Positions 48,075-56,284 of a stretch of 64,000 nt of DNA are shown one piece after another. The position numbers and the translations under genes are program-made. The stretch's first letter is position 1. Every line of letters starts with the position of its first letter. The notes below the pieces were generated by a model, which did no database searches, was not told the DNA's origin, and saw only the letters and a program-made list of their open reading frames with translations. This DNA is from Ruminococcaceae bacterium P7. GTDB lineage: Bacteria; Bacillota; Clostridia; Oscillospirales; Acutalibacteraceae. Location: the NCBI GenBank assembly GCA_900100595.1, contig FMUA01000007.1, forward strand, positions 60,950-124,949, given 5' to 3'.

Positions 48075-50274
48075 AATGAAAGCGGATATCCGTATCAATG
48101 CCGATTCCGTCATAGCCTCTCGCTCTCTTGCCGCGCTCGAAAACATTGGGGTTATATCGGATTCCCCGTTCTTTCCCCTTGCTGCGCAAAGCGCTTGAAA
48201 ACGACTTTGCTTTGAGCGCCGTTATCACATTTTCATTACAAAAGTCCAGATAAATCTCATGCAGTCTCGCTGTTTGAGCTGACAGCTCAGGACTTATCCT
48301 GATATCCTGACACTCGTCAAGAAACAGCGTAACGCTGTCGGATTCACGCTTGATCTGATCACTGACCTTCCGTGTGCGCTCGCTGATATAGATTTTGAAG
48401 TGATTTCTTATCAATTCATTCAAGCCGTTCACAAGCCACAGGACAACTCCGTCCGCTTCCTGCCCGATGATCTCGCGGTCAATAAACGGGTCGTCGATTC
48501 TGTTCCTGTCCTTCGGCTTCGCCTCCAGAACCAGCTGACGGCGCGTAAATCCCTCGGATGTATCATACAGCGCCTGAAGCGTAAAGTTTCCGAAACACAA
48601 AAAGCGGACATAAGACTTGAACTGATTGTCCTGTACAAACTTCTTGTTTGCCGAGATAACGGTTTTGTTGGTAACGAGATTCTTGAAATTCCGCGCGCTC
48701 TCGAGCGCCTTTTCACTCAGATCATCGTCTACAAACAACAGCTTGTTTTCTACGTTCGCAACTCCGAAATCCTTTTGCAGAACGCTGATGCTCTCATTAT
48801 AGCAATTGCTTTCGCCGAGAATACCATTCAGAATTGCCCCGATAACGCTCTTGCCCTCGCCGCCTGCGCCGATGATAAACAACGCCTTTTGGAGAACCGT
48901 TGTCGGGAGCAGACAATAGCCGCAGTATTGCTGCAGGGTGATCCGGTCGTCAGCGTGATAGACCTCCTCCAGATACCTCATAAAACGCACGGGGTCGGGT
49001 GCGTATGGATGATACTCTGCCGCAATGCGGTTGATACAGAATTCTTTTTGATCGCTCCACACAGTAAACAGCCCGTTTTCGTCGCGGGAGAGTGTGCCGT
49101 TCCGAAAGTGCAGCTTGTCCAGACTCGGTTCAGGCGGCTCCGCATAGCAATACTGCTTGATGCCTTTGAGCAGTTTTTCCGCTTTGTCGCCGTGGTTGGA
49201 TTTGACGTAGGGCAGAATCTCCGTAAGAATCATTTGCTTTGCTTTTCCGTCGCGAACGGCTCCCTCTGCGGAATACAGCTTACCGTTGATGCACCGGACG
49301 CGGTGCTCTTTTACGAACTCCGTGATAAACAGCTTTTCGTTGAGCTTACGGGAATCTCCGTCGCCGTATGTCCATATCGGATATGCGGGTTTCCCGTCCT
49401 GCGGCTGCTGATAGATCGGGGTGATGTCCGTCAGCGCAGACAGACGATATGCTACGGTCTCGGCAATACTCTTGCCCCTGATCGGCGTGTCGTTCTCGTA
49501 GACGTCGGTGATATCACCCTTTTGCGGCAGCCATTCCCATTCAAAGGTCAGGTCGGGCAGTCTGACTGACCGCGCAGCAGGCAGAAGCTGTGCGGCAATG
49601 TATTGTGCAAGGCTGTGTCCGGCTTCGTCATTATCGGAGAGAACCGCGACGTCTGCACCCTCAAAGAGCGCGTTGTACTCTTTATGCCACTTCTTATCAA
49701 GCCTTCCGCTGCCCGCGCCGTGCGGAGAACAGACCGCATAGAAACCAAGCTTTTCTGTCAGCGTATCAGCGTCCTTTTCGCCCTCGACAATATAAACGGT
49801 TTTCCCCTCTCGTTTCGCCGCCGCGATATTCTGTTCACGGTACAGCGACGGCGTGATATTCCGCCCGTCCTTATCCTTCGGCAAATTCTTTACCCACTTT
49901 TCACCCTGCCTGTGCCGCCAGCAGAATGCTTTCTTATATGTTTGTGTCTTTTCGTCCCAATAATAATAACGGGATTTTTTGAGTGTGTCGGAATAATAAT
50001 AGTCTGTACCCTTCGGCTTCGGCGGACGGCTCTGAGACTTCTGATAAAACAGATCCTTGACATGAATGCCCAGTCTTTGCGCTACCGTTTTGCCGTCTGC
50101 TCCGCATACAGGGCAAGACATGATGAATCCCTTGTCTCCCGCTCGTATATCAAGGCTCGGTTTATGATCATCGTGACACGGACAGAGCGCTATGAAGTGA
50201 TCCTTTCCCCCAAGCGCCCTGACTCCGTTAAACCGCGATAACAGTTCTTGTATATGCAAGGCAGCCCACCTCAC
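48073..50274 (-). CDS. Primase-helicase of a phage/plasmid satellite (CHC2-TOPRIM-D5 type)
   Basis: 733 aa, GTG start. A CHC2 zinc finger (C31-P-C-H34 and C54-PVC57), a TOPRIM domain (VYIVEGEKDADTLTEKLGF; VLSDNDEAG), a D5_N-like region and an SF3-type helicase with Walker A GAGGEGKSV and Walker B LLFVDDDLSE. It can make primers and unwind DNA for autonomous replication, like the P4 alpha protein. No integrase or structural gene is beside it on the same side of the tRNA fragment, so it is probably a remnant element. An excisionase-like ORF overlaps its start. Confidence 0.9.
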   Translation of the reverse strand: MRWAALHIQELLSRFNGVRALGGKDHFIALCPCHDDHKPSLDIRAGDKGFIMSCPVCGADGKTVAQRLGIHVKDLFYQKSQSRPPKPKGTDYYYSDTLKKSRYYYWDEKTQTYKKAFCWRHRQGEKWVKNLPKDKDGRNITPSLYREQNIAAAKREGKTVYIVEGEKDADTLTEKLGFYAVCSPHGAGSGRLDKKWHKEYNALFEGADVAVLSDNDEAGHSLAQYIAAQLLPAARSVRLPDLTFEWEWLPQKGDITDVYENDTPIRGKSIAETVAYRLSALTDITPIYQQPQDGKPAYPIWTYGDGDSRKLNEKLFITEFVKEHRVRCINGKLYSAEGAVRDGKAKQMILTEILPYVKSNHGDKAEKLLKGIKQYCYAEPPEPSLDKLHFRNGTLSRDENGLFTVWSDQKEFCINRIAAEYHPYAPDPVRFMRYLEEVYHADDRITLQQYCGYCLLPTTVLQKALFIIGAGGEGKSVIGAILNGILGESNCYNESISVLQKDFGVANVENKLLFVDDDLSEKALESARNFKNLVTNKTVISANKKFVQDNQFKSYVRFLCFGNFTLQALYDTSEGFTRRQLVLEAKPKDRNRIDDPFIDREIIGQEADGVVLWLVNGLNELIRNHFKIYISERTRKVSDQIKRESDSVTLFLDECQDIRISPELSAQTARLHEIYLDFCNENVITALKAKSFSSALRSKGKERGIRYNPNVFERGKRARGYDGIGIDTDIRFH

Positions 50275-50341
50275 ACAATGCGGCAGCTTCCTTTACGGTT
50301 CGCATGCGCGGGATTCTTTTGTTTGCATGATAAACTTCCAA
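50228..50341 (-). CDS. Truncated excisionase-like HTH peptide
   Basis: 37 codons from a TTG (AGGAG upstream). It begins MEVYHANKRIPRMRTVKEAA; RTVKEAAAL is the start of the MerR-like helix-turn-helix of Firmicute excisionases, but the rest of the domain is missing and the frame runs into the primase start. Likely a broken excisionase of the primase element. Weak without comparison. Confidence 0.35.
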   Translation of the reverse strand: MEVYHANKRIPRMRTVKEAAALCEVGCLAYTRTVIAV

Positions 50342-50456
50342 TGCTGTCAGCTCCTTTCGGTAATTCGAGTTAATGGAGGGAGTTCCTCACTAACAGGTCT
50401 GAAATGCGGAAAATTGCAGTCTTTTATGCAATTTCTCAGCACGGAGGCCGGAAAAA

Positions 50457-50487
50457 GCTGCACGGCATTGAATTATTAGAGATTCCC
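50457..50487. repeat. Right end of the MITE-like repeat
   Basis: GCACGGCATTGAATTATTAG and AGATTCCC repeat the right end of the element at 2643-2670 with one or two changes. The left end is not found, so this copy is truncated. Confidence 0.55.
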
Positions 50488-50492
50488 ATAAG

Positions 50493-50539
50493 AAAAACCG
50501 CACGGAACAGCCCGAAAACGGCTTATCCATGCGGTTTTT
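50493..50539 (-). terminator. Terminator behind the tRNA-Thr 3' fragment
   Basis: AAAAACCGCA and TGCGGTTTTT form an A/T-flanked stem at the 3' side of the tRNA remnant. As the terminator of the original tRNA gene it marks the chromosomal side of the junction. Confidence 0.65.
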
Positions 50540-50543
50540 GCTT

Positions 50544-50588
50544 TGGAGCTAATGAGGGGACTCGAACCCCTGACCTACTGATTACGAA
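50544..50588 (-). other. 3' fragment of tRNA-Thr(CGT): attachment-site duplicate
   Basis: On the minus strand the fragment contains the anticodon loop TTCGTAA, the 3' half of the anticodon stem (TCAGT), variable loop, full T arm (GGGGTTCGAGTCCCC) and acceptor 3' strand TAGCTCC plus discriminator A, with no CCA encoded. The 5' half is absent: the sequence diverges just 5' of the anticodon loop. This is the classic duplicate left when an element integrates into a tRNA 3' end; the integrase gene lies 100 bp inward. The intact tRNA should lie beyond the right end of the window. Confidence 0.85.
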
Positions 50589-50654
50589 ACAATAGTCATT
50601 TTTGATATCAGTCAAATAATTCTTCATTATTATTTTTCTCTATTATAAATGTGT

Positions 50655-50660
50655 TATAAT
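50655..50660 (+). promoter_or_regulatory. -10 element upstream of the integrase gene
   Basis: TATAAT 27 bp before the integrase start, in the gap between the tRNA fragment and the gene; no clear -35. Confidence 0.45.
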
Positions 50661-50687
50661 TGCTGACACATCAATGCAAAGGGTGAA

Positions 50688-51722
50688 ATGATGAGAAATT
50701 TTGAAGAAATAACACAACGTTGGCTTGAAAGTGTATTATTCGGATTGCGGTATACTTATCAGAATGAATTAAGATGTACCGCTGCTCATTTAGTGAATTA
50801 TTTTGGCAAAATGAATTGTGAGGAAATTAAAGGATTCTCCGTTGATGCGTTTATCCGTTACCTTTCCGAGCATAACAATCCTAATACCGGCAAGCCGTAT
50901 TCAAAGAGATTATTCGTAGAAATTATAGATGTTGGGTGCCGAATATTTGAATTTGCACTTGACAATGAATTGATTCAATGCAGAAACCCGTTTTATAGAA
51001 AGAAAAAGAAGATTCCGAAAACTGCTCCGAAAACAGAAAGAACGCCGATTGATGATATTCAAAAGGATTTAGTACTTAAGGTTTATCATAGGACGCAAAT
51101 AGCAGCACTCCTGATGTTGTTCTGCGGTTTACGCAGAGGTGAAATAATTCCATTAGAATGGAAGGATATTGACTTTATTAACAAACAAATTGCTGTCACT
51201 AAATCGGCAGAACGAATTGATACAAACAACTACAGAGTAAAACCACATACGAAAAACGGTAAAGATCGATATGTATCAATACCTGATAATATAATTCCCT
51301 GCTTAAAATACGAAAAGTCAAATTCAAAATTCGACCTAATCTATCCTCAGACACGAGGTTCAATACACACAGCTTCTTCGTGGAAGTCAACATGGAACGG
51401 ATATCAGGCGCAGCTTAATTACACATATTATTGCGAAACAATGAAGAAGCTTGGCAGAACACCAAAACATATTAATGCGCCTTCAGGGATTCCTCAGCTA
51501 TTGGATAAGTTTACTGCACATCAACTGAGACATACATATTGTACAATGCTCTATCTCGCAGGAGTAGACCTAAAAACCGCTTCAAAATTAATGGGACATT
51601 CAGATGTAAAAATTACATTAGAAATATACACACACTTAGACGAAAAACACAAAAGACTTAACATTGATAAATTCAACCGATTTATAGCAGAAGATACTGC
51701 CAATCAAATCATTAATTATTGA
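50688..51722 (+). CDS. int: Tyrosine integrase
   Basis: 344 aa. N-terminal SAM-like core-binding domain (~1-110), then the catalytic domain with Arg in CGLRRGEI, Lys-type loop region, His-x-x-Arg in HQLRHTY, GH in LMGHSD and the Tyr nucleophile in IYTHL near the C-terminus. Catalyses integration and excision at the tRNA-Thr site 100 bp away. Start: ATG pair behind AAGGGTG; the second ATG at 50691 has better spacing. A strong terminator follows at 51743. Confidence 0.93.
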   Translation: MMRNFEEITQRWLESVLFGLRYTYQNELRCTAAHLVNYFGKMNCEEIKGFSVDAFIRYLSEHNNPNTGKPYSKRLFVEIIDVGCRIFEFALDNELIQCRNPFYRKKKKIPKTAPKTERTPIDDIQKDLVLKVYHRTQIAALLMLFCGLRRGEIIPLEWKDIDFINKQIAVTKSAERIDTNNYRVKPHTKNGKDRYVSIPDNIIPCLKYEKSNSKFDLIYPQTRGSIHTASSWKSTWNGYQAQLNYTYYCETMKKLGRTPKHINAPSGIPQLLDKFTAHQLRHTYCTMLYLAGVDLKTASKLMGHSDVKITLEIYTHLDEKHKRLNIDKFNRFIAEDTANQIINY

Positions 51723-51742
51723 AAATGCAGTATAACACAGTA

Positions 51743-51771
51743 CGATTACTAAAAGTAATCGGCTTTTTTTT
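51743..51771 (+). terminator. Integrase terminator
   Basis: 8-bp stem CGATTACT / AGTAATCG followed by eight Ts. Confidence 0.85.
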
Positions 51772-51847
51772 GCGCTGATTTTTTCACAAATTTGTGTGGT
51801 TTTTCTTTTGGATATCAAACGGAAAGACTGCACATTCAAATAAACAA

Positions 51848-51864
51848 GTGGACAAATTGTCCAC
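51848..51864. promoter_or_regulatory. parS-like palindrome, copy 1
   Basis: GTGGACAAATTGTCCAC, perfect 17-bp palindrome, 25 bp before parA. It may bind ParB and also control the parA promoter. Confidence 0.7.
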
Positions 51865-51888
51865 TCAGTAAAGAAAGGATAAGATTAA

Positions 51889-52680
51889 ATGGACAAGAAC
51901 AAAAAACCTACTATCATCACCATAGCCAATGAAAAAGGCGGCGTGGCGAAAACGACCTCGGCGATCAACATTGCCGCAGGGCTTTCCCTCAGAGGAAAAA
52001 AAGTGCTGCTCGTTGATATTGACAGCCAAACCCACCTCACCAACTGGCTTGACTTCTGTTTTGACGGCAAGCCTACCATCGCGGAGCTGATCTATCAGAC
52101 GGTTGCTCAGTTTCCTGTCAATCACGACGACTTCATCAGACACAACGACAAGCTCAATCTTGACTATATTCCCGCAACGCCGATGCTTGCGGGAGCTGTT
52201 ACAACGCTCAAAGCAGACCAAACTGACGAAACAACCGTCTTTTCCCGTATCTTTTCTGATGGGTACTTCACAAAATACGACTATATCATCATCGACTGCT
52301 GCCCGTCGCTCGATTTACGAATTACCAACGCGGTGATCTGTTCGGATATCCTTCTGATAACCGTGCAGGCTGACCCGATACCTTATCAGGGAACCGATAA
52401 AATGCTCAAAACGCTGCTTCGCATGAAGCCTACCGCAAATATCGGCGAGGACGTTCTGATTCTCCCGACAATGGCAATGAATATTCAGGTCAGCAAGGCG
52501 GTTGTTGAAGCAATCTACGCAAGCTACGGAAACATGGTGCTTTCCCCTATTCCCTTCCGTGCTTCGGTTAAAAATTCTTCCGCAAATAAGACCGTACTGG
52601 TCAGAAGAACGTCCGACGATGTGGGTAGAGCCTACATGAAAGTCGTTGACACGCTGATTGGAGGTGAACACAATGGCTGA
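51889..52680 (+). CDS. parA: ParA-type partition ATPase
   Basis: 263 aa. Deviant Walker A KGGVAKTTSAINIAAGL, then Asp in VLLVDIDSQTHLTNWLD and the IIIDCCPSLDLR segment, as in ParA/Soj ATPases. It would move ParB-parS complexes so that the element is inherited when it exists as a circle. The stop overlaps the next gene by 8 bp. Preceded by parS copy 1. Confidence 0.92.
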   Translation: MDKNKKPTIITIANEKGGVAKTTSAINIAAGLSLRGKKVLLVDIDSQTHLTNWLDFCFDGKPTIAELIYQTVAQFPVNHDDFIRHNDKLNLDYIPATPMLAGAVTTLKADQTDETTVFSRIFSDGYFTKYDYIIIDCCPSLDLRITNAVICSDILLITVQADPIPYQGTDKMLKTLLRMKPTANIGEDVLILPTMAMNIQVSKAVVEAIYASYGNMVLSPIPFRASVKNSSANKTVLVRRTSDDVGRAYMKVVDTLIGGEHNG

Positions 52681-52969
52681 AATCAAAAGGAAATATAACT
52701 GTAACTGTAAGGAATTTACAGTTGATGTACAGGGGAACTCCTACCTTGTCATTTGCGGCAAGCACGTCAATGGAGCCTACTGCGCTTTTCCAAATCTGAA
52801 TATTGCCGCAGAGCTGTCGTCCTTCGACGAAGATATAGCATATAACGAAAAGAAGCTGCGCCTTGCCTTCAACGGTCGCAACGAGGTTGAAACAGCAAGC
52901 GTAATCAGGGAGCTTGCAAGAGTGATTACTGTCGCTATTCAAAGTCTCCCCGATGTGCTGCCGTTCTGA
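52673..52969 (+). CDS. Small conserved protein between parA and parB (DUF6618-like)
   Basis: 98 aa, ATG at 52673 overlapping the parA end. It starts AEIKRKYNCNCKEFTVDVQG and continues YLVICGKHVNGAYCAFPNLN, a compact, Cys-containing beta-then-helix domain resembling small proteins of Firmicute integrative elements (DUF6618 by memory). Role unknown; the tight parA-x-parB order suggests it acts with partition. Confidence 0.6.
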   Translation: MAEIKRKYNCNCKEFTVDVQGNSYLVICGKHVNGAYCAFPNLNIAAELSSFDEDIAYNEKKLRLAFNGRNEVETASVIRELARVITVAIQSLPDVLPF

Positions 52970-52975
52970 GGGGGT

Positions 52976-54412
52976 GTGAATATGCCGAAATTTAACATCA
53001 AAGCGCAGACGATTCCTACCGTTGAAAGCGCCTATGCCGACGTGATCGGCACATCGGATAATCAGATCGTCGAAATCAAAAACGAGCTGATCGTTGAGGA
53101 TAACAACCAACGATTTCAGATTCACAACGAAACCATTGAACAGCTCGCGGAGCGCATTGCAAAGGACGGGCAGCTAAGCCCGTGCATTGTGGCTCCCATG
53201 TCCAACGGCAAGTATGAGCTGATAGACGGACGGCACCGCCGCAGGGCAGTGATCAAAGCGGGCTTGCCGACAACCAAATGTATCATCAAAACAAATCTGA
53301 GCGAAAAGGAAAAGCAAACCATTCGCCTGACAAGCAACCTGATACGCAACAATGATTACCTTCCGTCCGAGCTGGCGTTCGCCTACAAGGAGCTTGCCGA
53401 GTTGGAGGACATGAAAACCATATCCGAGGAAACAAACCTCAGCAAAAAGAAGATTTACCGCTATATCCGGCTGACCTATCTGATCGAGCCGCTTCTGAAC
53501 AGAGTGGACAGCGGTGTTATTCCTTTGATTGCGGCTGTTGAATTATCTTATGTTAAGCGTGAAGTTCAGGCAATGGTTTTTCAATATATGCTCAACAATC
53601 CTTCTTTTCGGATTACAACTGAAAACGCGAGAATTATTAAGTTTAACGGACATTCATTTCCATCAGTCATCGAGGTTCTCAAGGAAAAAGAGAAACAAGA
53701 AGCTGAGGTCGTTGAAGATGAAGAAGTGGACAATTTGTCCACTACCGAGCCTGATCAGATTTCCGAGACACCCGAAGAAACAACCTCCTCAGATTCAGTC
53801 AAAGCACTCGTGGACAAGGCGCTTGAGCCTTATCGCACAACCGCGCCCGCAAGCTCGGGAAAACATACCGAAGAAGAATCCGCCGAGGACAATGTTTCGG
53901 AAGTGGACAATTTGTCCACTGCGGAGGATAGCGCTGACACCGAACAGCCGCCCGAAGCCAAAGAATCCGTTCAGCCCTTGCCGCGCGGTTCTTCATCGGT
54001 CAACACAATGATTCTCGGAAAAGACGACCTCCTGTATCTGGATTTAGAGGGTAATGCCCATAACGTTAATGAAATTGATGAACGCGTGCTGAAAATCATC
54101 TGTGAATATGTTATTAATATCACTCGAGCAGATTACTTTATTTTCCGCCTTGCATATGATTCTCGTGAAATCTTGCACGATTGGAATGAAAGGTGTATTA
54201 AAGTTCAGGAGGGCGGTACTGTACTTGGAAAAGCAGGGGGAATTGTAGGTTTCGCGGATTGGAATTATTCATCTAAACGTATGTTTAGAATTAGAATAAA
54301 TGGTCAATTCTACGTATTCCTGCATACAACGCTTGAAAAAACAGTACGGCGCTATATCAGGCGCACATACACAGTTGAGCGTATAATGGAGGTTATCAAG
54401 AATAACAAATGA
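52976..54412 (+). CDS. parB: ParB-type partition/nuclease-fold protein with embedded parS sites
   Basis: 478 aa. The ParB N-terminal domain includes LSPCIVAPMSNGKYELIDG and GRHRRRAVIKAG; an HTH region follows (ISEETNLSKKKIYRYIRLTY). A long acidic, Pro/Ser/Thr-rich linker (~245-335) holds the motif VDNLST twice (251-256 and 310-315), encoded by parS copies 2 and 3. The last ~140 residues form a separate, unrecognised domain. ParB binds parS and CTP. It overlaps the next gene by 4 bp. Confidence 0.88.
   Translation: MNMPKFNIKAQTIPTVESAYADVIGTSDNQIVEIKNELIVEDNNQRFQIHNETIEQLAERIAKDGQLSPCIVAPMSNGKYELIDGRHRRRAVIKAGLPTTKCIIKTNLSEKEKQTIRLTSNLIRNNDYLPSELAFAYKELAELEDMKTISEETNLSKKKIYRYIRLTYLIEPLLNRVDSGVIPLIAAVELSYVKREVQAMVFQYMLNNPSFRITTENARIIKFNGHSFPSVIEVLKEKEKQEAEVVEDEEVDNLSTTEPDQISETPEETTSSDSVKALVDKALEPYRTTAPASSGKHTEEESAEDNVSEVDNLSTAEDSADTEQPPEAKESVQPLPRGSSSVNTMILGKDDLLYLDLEGNAHNVNEIDERVLKIICEYVINITRADYFIFRLAYDSREILHDWNERCIKVQEGGTVLGKAGGIVGFADWNYSSKRMFRIRINGQFYVFLHTTLEKTVRRYIRRTYTVERIMEVIKNNK
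53726..53742. promoter_or_regulatory. parS-like palindrome, copy 2 (inside parB)
   Basis: GTGGACAATTTGTCCAC, perfect 17-bp palindrome in the linker coding region; codes VDNLST. Confidence 0.75.
53903..53919. promoter_or_regulatory. parS-like palindrome, copy 3 (inside parB)
   Basis: GTGGACAATTTGTCCAC, identical to copy 2 and in the same reading frame, so again VDNLST. Confidence 0.75.
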
Positions 54413-54999
54413 AAGACATATCTTATGAACTCAATGTTTATGATGTGATAGCCTATAAAAAAGAAATTCGTAATTTTTATAATCGCATTATTTATGTTAA
54501 GCGAAAGCTGAAAAATCGGGGAGCTAATGACATTATTCTTTCTGCCTTTGATGTTGAACGAAAACAGTTGTTTTCAGAAGTTAAACATTTTATAATGGAT
54601 TATTATATCAAGCAAGATAGAGCTTATGATTTGTGCTACGCTTCCACGTTAAAAGAGTATAAAAGCAGGCTTGACACAATTTTCGAGAAGTATTTGAACA
54701 CATTGCATCATCAGAAAAATTACAATAACGGAGAGGAAGTCCAATCGGACTTCTCCTCCATTGAAATATCAAATGAAAACCAACCGAAATCTCTGCAATC
54801 AGCTGACAGCTACTTCATAGAATTGGGCGATCAAGGAAATTATAGCTTTATGTATGACAGATATACAAAAGTAATGTACACACAATACTATTCCTTGAGA
54901 AGCGGCACTACCAGTCTGACAGTAATGGTGAAAGCAGACGGATCGCCTTTGACTTATGACGAATGGAACCAGAATGTATTTGAGGAGAAAAATGAATGA
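54409..54999 (+). CDS. Hypothetical element protein
   Basis: 196 aa, coupled to parB by ATGA. N-terminal half is helical and charged (KKEIRNFYNRIIYVKRKLKN); the C-terminal ~70 residues form a small beta domain (YFIELGDQGNYSFMYDRYTK, LTVMVKADGSPLTYDEW). No family recognised. No signal or membrane segment. Confidence 0.65.
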   Translation: MKDISYELNVYDVIAYKKEIRNFYNRIIYVKRKLKNRGANDIILSAFDVERKQLFSEVKHFIMDYYIKQDRAYDLCYASTLKEYKSRLDTIFEKYLNTLHHQKNYNNGEEVQSDFSSIEISNENQPKSLQSADSYFIELGDQGNYSFMYDRYTKVMYTQYYSLRSGTTSLTVMVKADGSPLTYDEWNQNVFEEKNE

Positions 55000-55247
55000 A
55001 GGTCACATCAACAAGAGTAAGAATCATAGGCGGTGACGGAATCTACGCGATTGCTTCTGTAACGATTGATAAGCAACTCACAATTAACGACATTAAGGTA
55101 GAACGGCACGGAAATGAATTTACCGTTAAAATGCCCAAAACAGAAACCGCAAAACTCAACCACCAGTACACGATTCATGTGAATGACAACAGGCTCTACA
55201 AGGAGATTAAGGCGAAAATTCTTGATAGAATTGCTAAAATATCATAG
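54996..55247 (+). CDS. spoVG: SpoVG family DNA-binding protein
   Basis: 83 aa: MKVTSTRVRIIGGDGIYAIA, then ASVTIDKQLTINDIKVERHG and FTVKMPK. This matches the SpoVG fold (short ribbon plus helix), a sequence-specific DNA/RNA-binding regulator. Mobile elements often carry one. It overlaps the preceding gene by 4 bp. Confidence 0.85.
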   Translation: MKVTSTRVRIIGGDGIYAIASVTIDKQLTINDIKVERHGNEFTVKMPKTETAKLNHQYTIHVNDNRLYKEIKAKILDRIAKIS

Positions 55248-55271
55248 AGGTGTCCGTTATTTTGGACACCT
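55248..55271. terminator. Inverted repeat after spoVG
   Basis: AGGTGTCC / GGACACCT, 8-bp perfect stem starting at the spoVG stop. No strong T run. Confidence 0.45.
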
Positions 55272-55397
55272 GTTGTGATATTATGAAAAAGTCAAACAAC
55301 GTAAATTGTCAAAGTGAACCCAAAGTTTTACAAAAATCTTGCCTGTTTAGGCAATGTTCACGTTGGCAAAACATTATCTTTTTCACGGAGGTACAGC

Positions 55398-55865
55398 ATG
55401 AGCATTGAGTACAATCAAAACAATATCACCGGCGAGATTACGCCAAATCAGTTGGTGGAAAACCAAATGTACCAATTTTGGTTTGACCACCACAGCAACA
55501 GAATTACCGAGGAAGAACAGGCAAAAGGTGTTGTCGCTAAGCTCACCGCCGATTACTCGGGCGTTATTCTGAAGGACGACAAGCGCATTGTGCGCTTTGA
55601 GTTCATTTATTTCGTTCTCTCTGATGGAAATCCAAGACAAACATATGAAGATTTTCTCGAGGTTGACGTTATTCTGCCCGAAAACGCAGTCAGACAGATT
55701 GACGAAAGTCAGATAGGAAAAGTCAAGTTTGACGCGAAAATCCTTTACAAATGGACGATTATGCGCGATCCTGAGTTCCTTTCAAAAATACCCGTCAAAA
55801 ATGAGCAGATGAAAAAAATCATCAAAGAGTTTAACGAAATGTTCAACGAAAACTTACCCTATTAA
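55398..55865 (+). CDS. Hypothetical element protein
   Basis: 155 aa from ATG 55398 (CACGGAGG upstream; the frame is open further 5'). Soluble, acidic, mixed alpha/beta: SIEYNQNNITGEITPNQLVE, VRFEFIYFVLSDGNPRQTYE, and a helical C-terminus. No recognised family. Directly followed (18 bp) by a lipoprotein gene, so probably one transcript. Confidence 0.65.
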   Translation: MSIEYNQNNITGEITPNQLVENQMYQFWFDHHSNRITEEEQAKGVVAKLTADYSGVILKDDKRIVRFEFIYFVLSDGNPRQTYEDFLEVDVILPENAVRQIDESQIGKVKFDAKILYKWTIMRDPEFLSKIPVKNEQMKKIIKEFNEMFNENLPY

Positions 55866-55883
55866 GAAAAGGAGATTATAAAA

Positions 55884-56204
55884 ATGAAAAAGGTATTAAT
55901 TATTATCGCTTCAATCATCACAATTACAGCGGCGCTCTCGGGCTGCGGAGCAGAGGAAAGCAGCACCGCCGAAACAACAATCGAGACAACAACCGTTGCG
56001 GCAACTACCATTGCACCAACGACGGAGCAGCCGACGACAGCGCAGCCGACAACCGTGGCTGAGGAAGATGAAGATTATCGCGTAGAAAATCACAATTATC
56101 AAATCCGATACGATGAAAACGGCGACCCGTACATCATCGACACCGAAGCCTACCGATATACAAGCGACACCGACGGTGGAAACGGCGCAGGCGGCGCGCA
56201 CTAA
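55884..56204 (+). CDS. Small Thr-rich lipoprotein
   Basis: 106 aa. Signal peptide with lipobox LSGC (Cys ~21), then a Thr/Pro-rich wall-spanning linker (TTVAATTIAPTTEQPTTAQ) and a short acidic tail with Tyr residues. Exposed on the cell surface; function unknown. AAGGAG ribosome site. Confidence 0.75.
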   Translation: MKKVLIIIASIITITAALSGCGAEESSTAETTIETTTVAATTIAPTTEQPTTAQPTTVAEEDEDYRVENHNYQIRYDENGDPYIIDTEAYRYTSDTDGGNGAGGAH

Positions 56205-56240
56205 AGATCGCGTTATAATCACAAAATAATAATTAAAATA

Positions 56241-56269
56241 AGCAGAGCAAAACGCTCTGCTTTTATTTT
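56241..56269 (+). terminator. Terminator after the small lipoprotein gene
   Basis: 8-bp stem AGCAGAGC / GCTCTGCT followed by TTTTATTTT. Confidence 0.8.
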
Positions 56270-56284
56270 ACGAAAGGGTTCGGC

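Noticed and set aside
47760..48215. 151-codon plus-strand ORF across the iteron-like region and the primase end
   Set aside because: Cys/Arg-rich low-quality translation overlapping the clear primase gene in antisense; no initiation signal.
50404..50595. Plus-strand ORF ending EGTRTPDLLITKQ over the tRNA fragment
   Set aside because: This peptide is the well-known false protein read from the antisense strand of a tRNA T arm; the DNA is explained by the tRNA-Thr fragment and terminator.
51785..51796. Palindrome CACAAATTTGTG before parA as another parS copy
   Set aside because: Its half-sites (CACAAA) differ from GTGGACAA, and it is seen once; left as a possible operator only.
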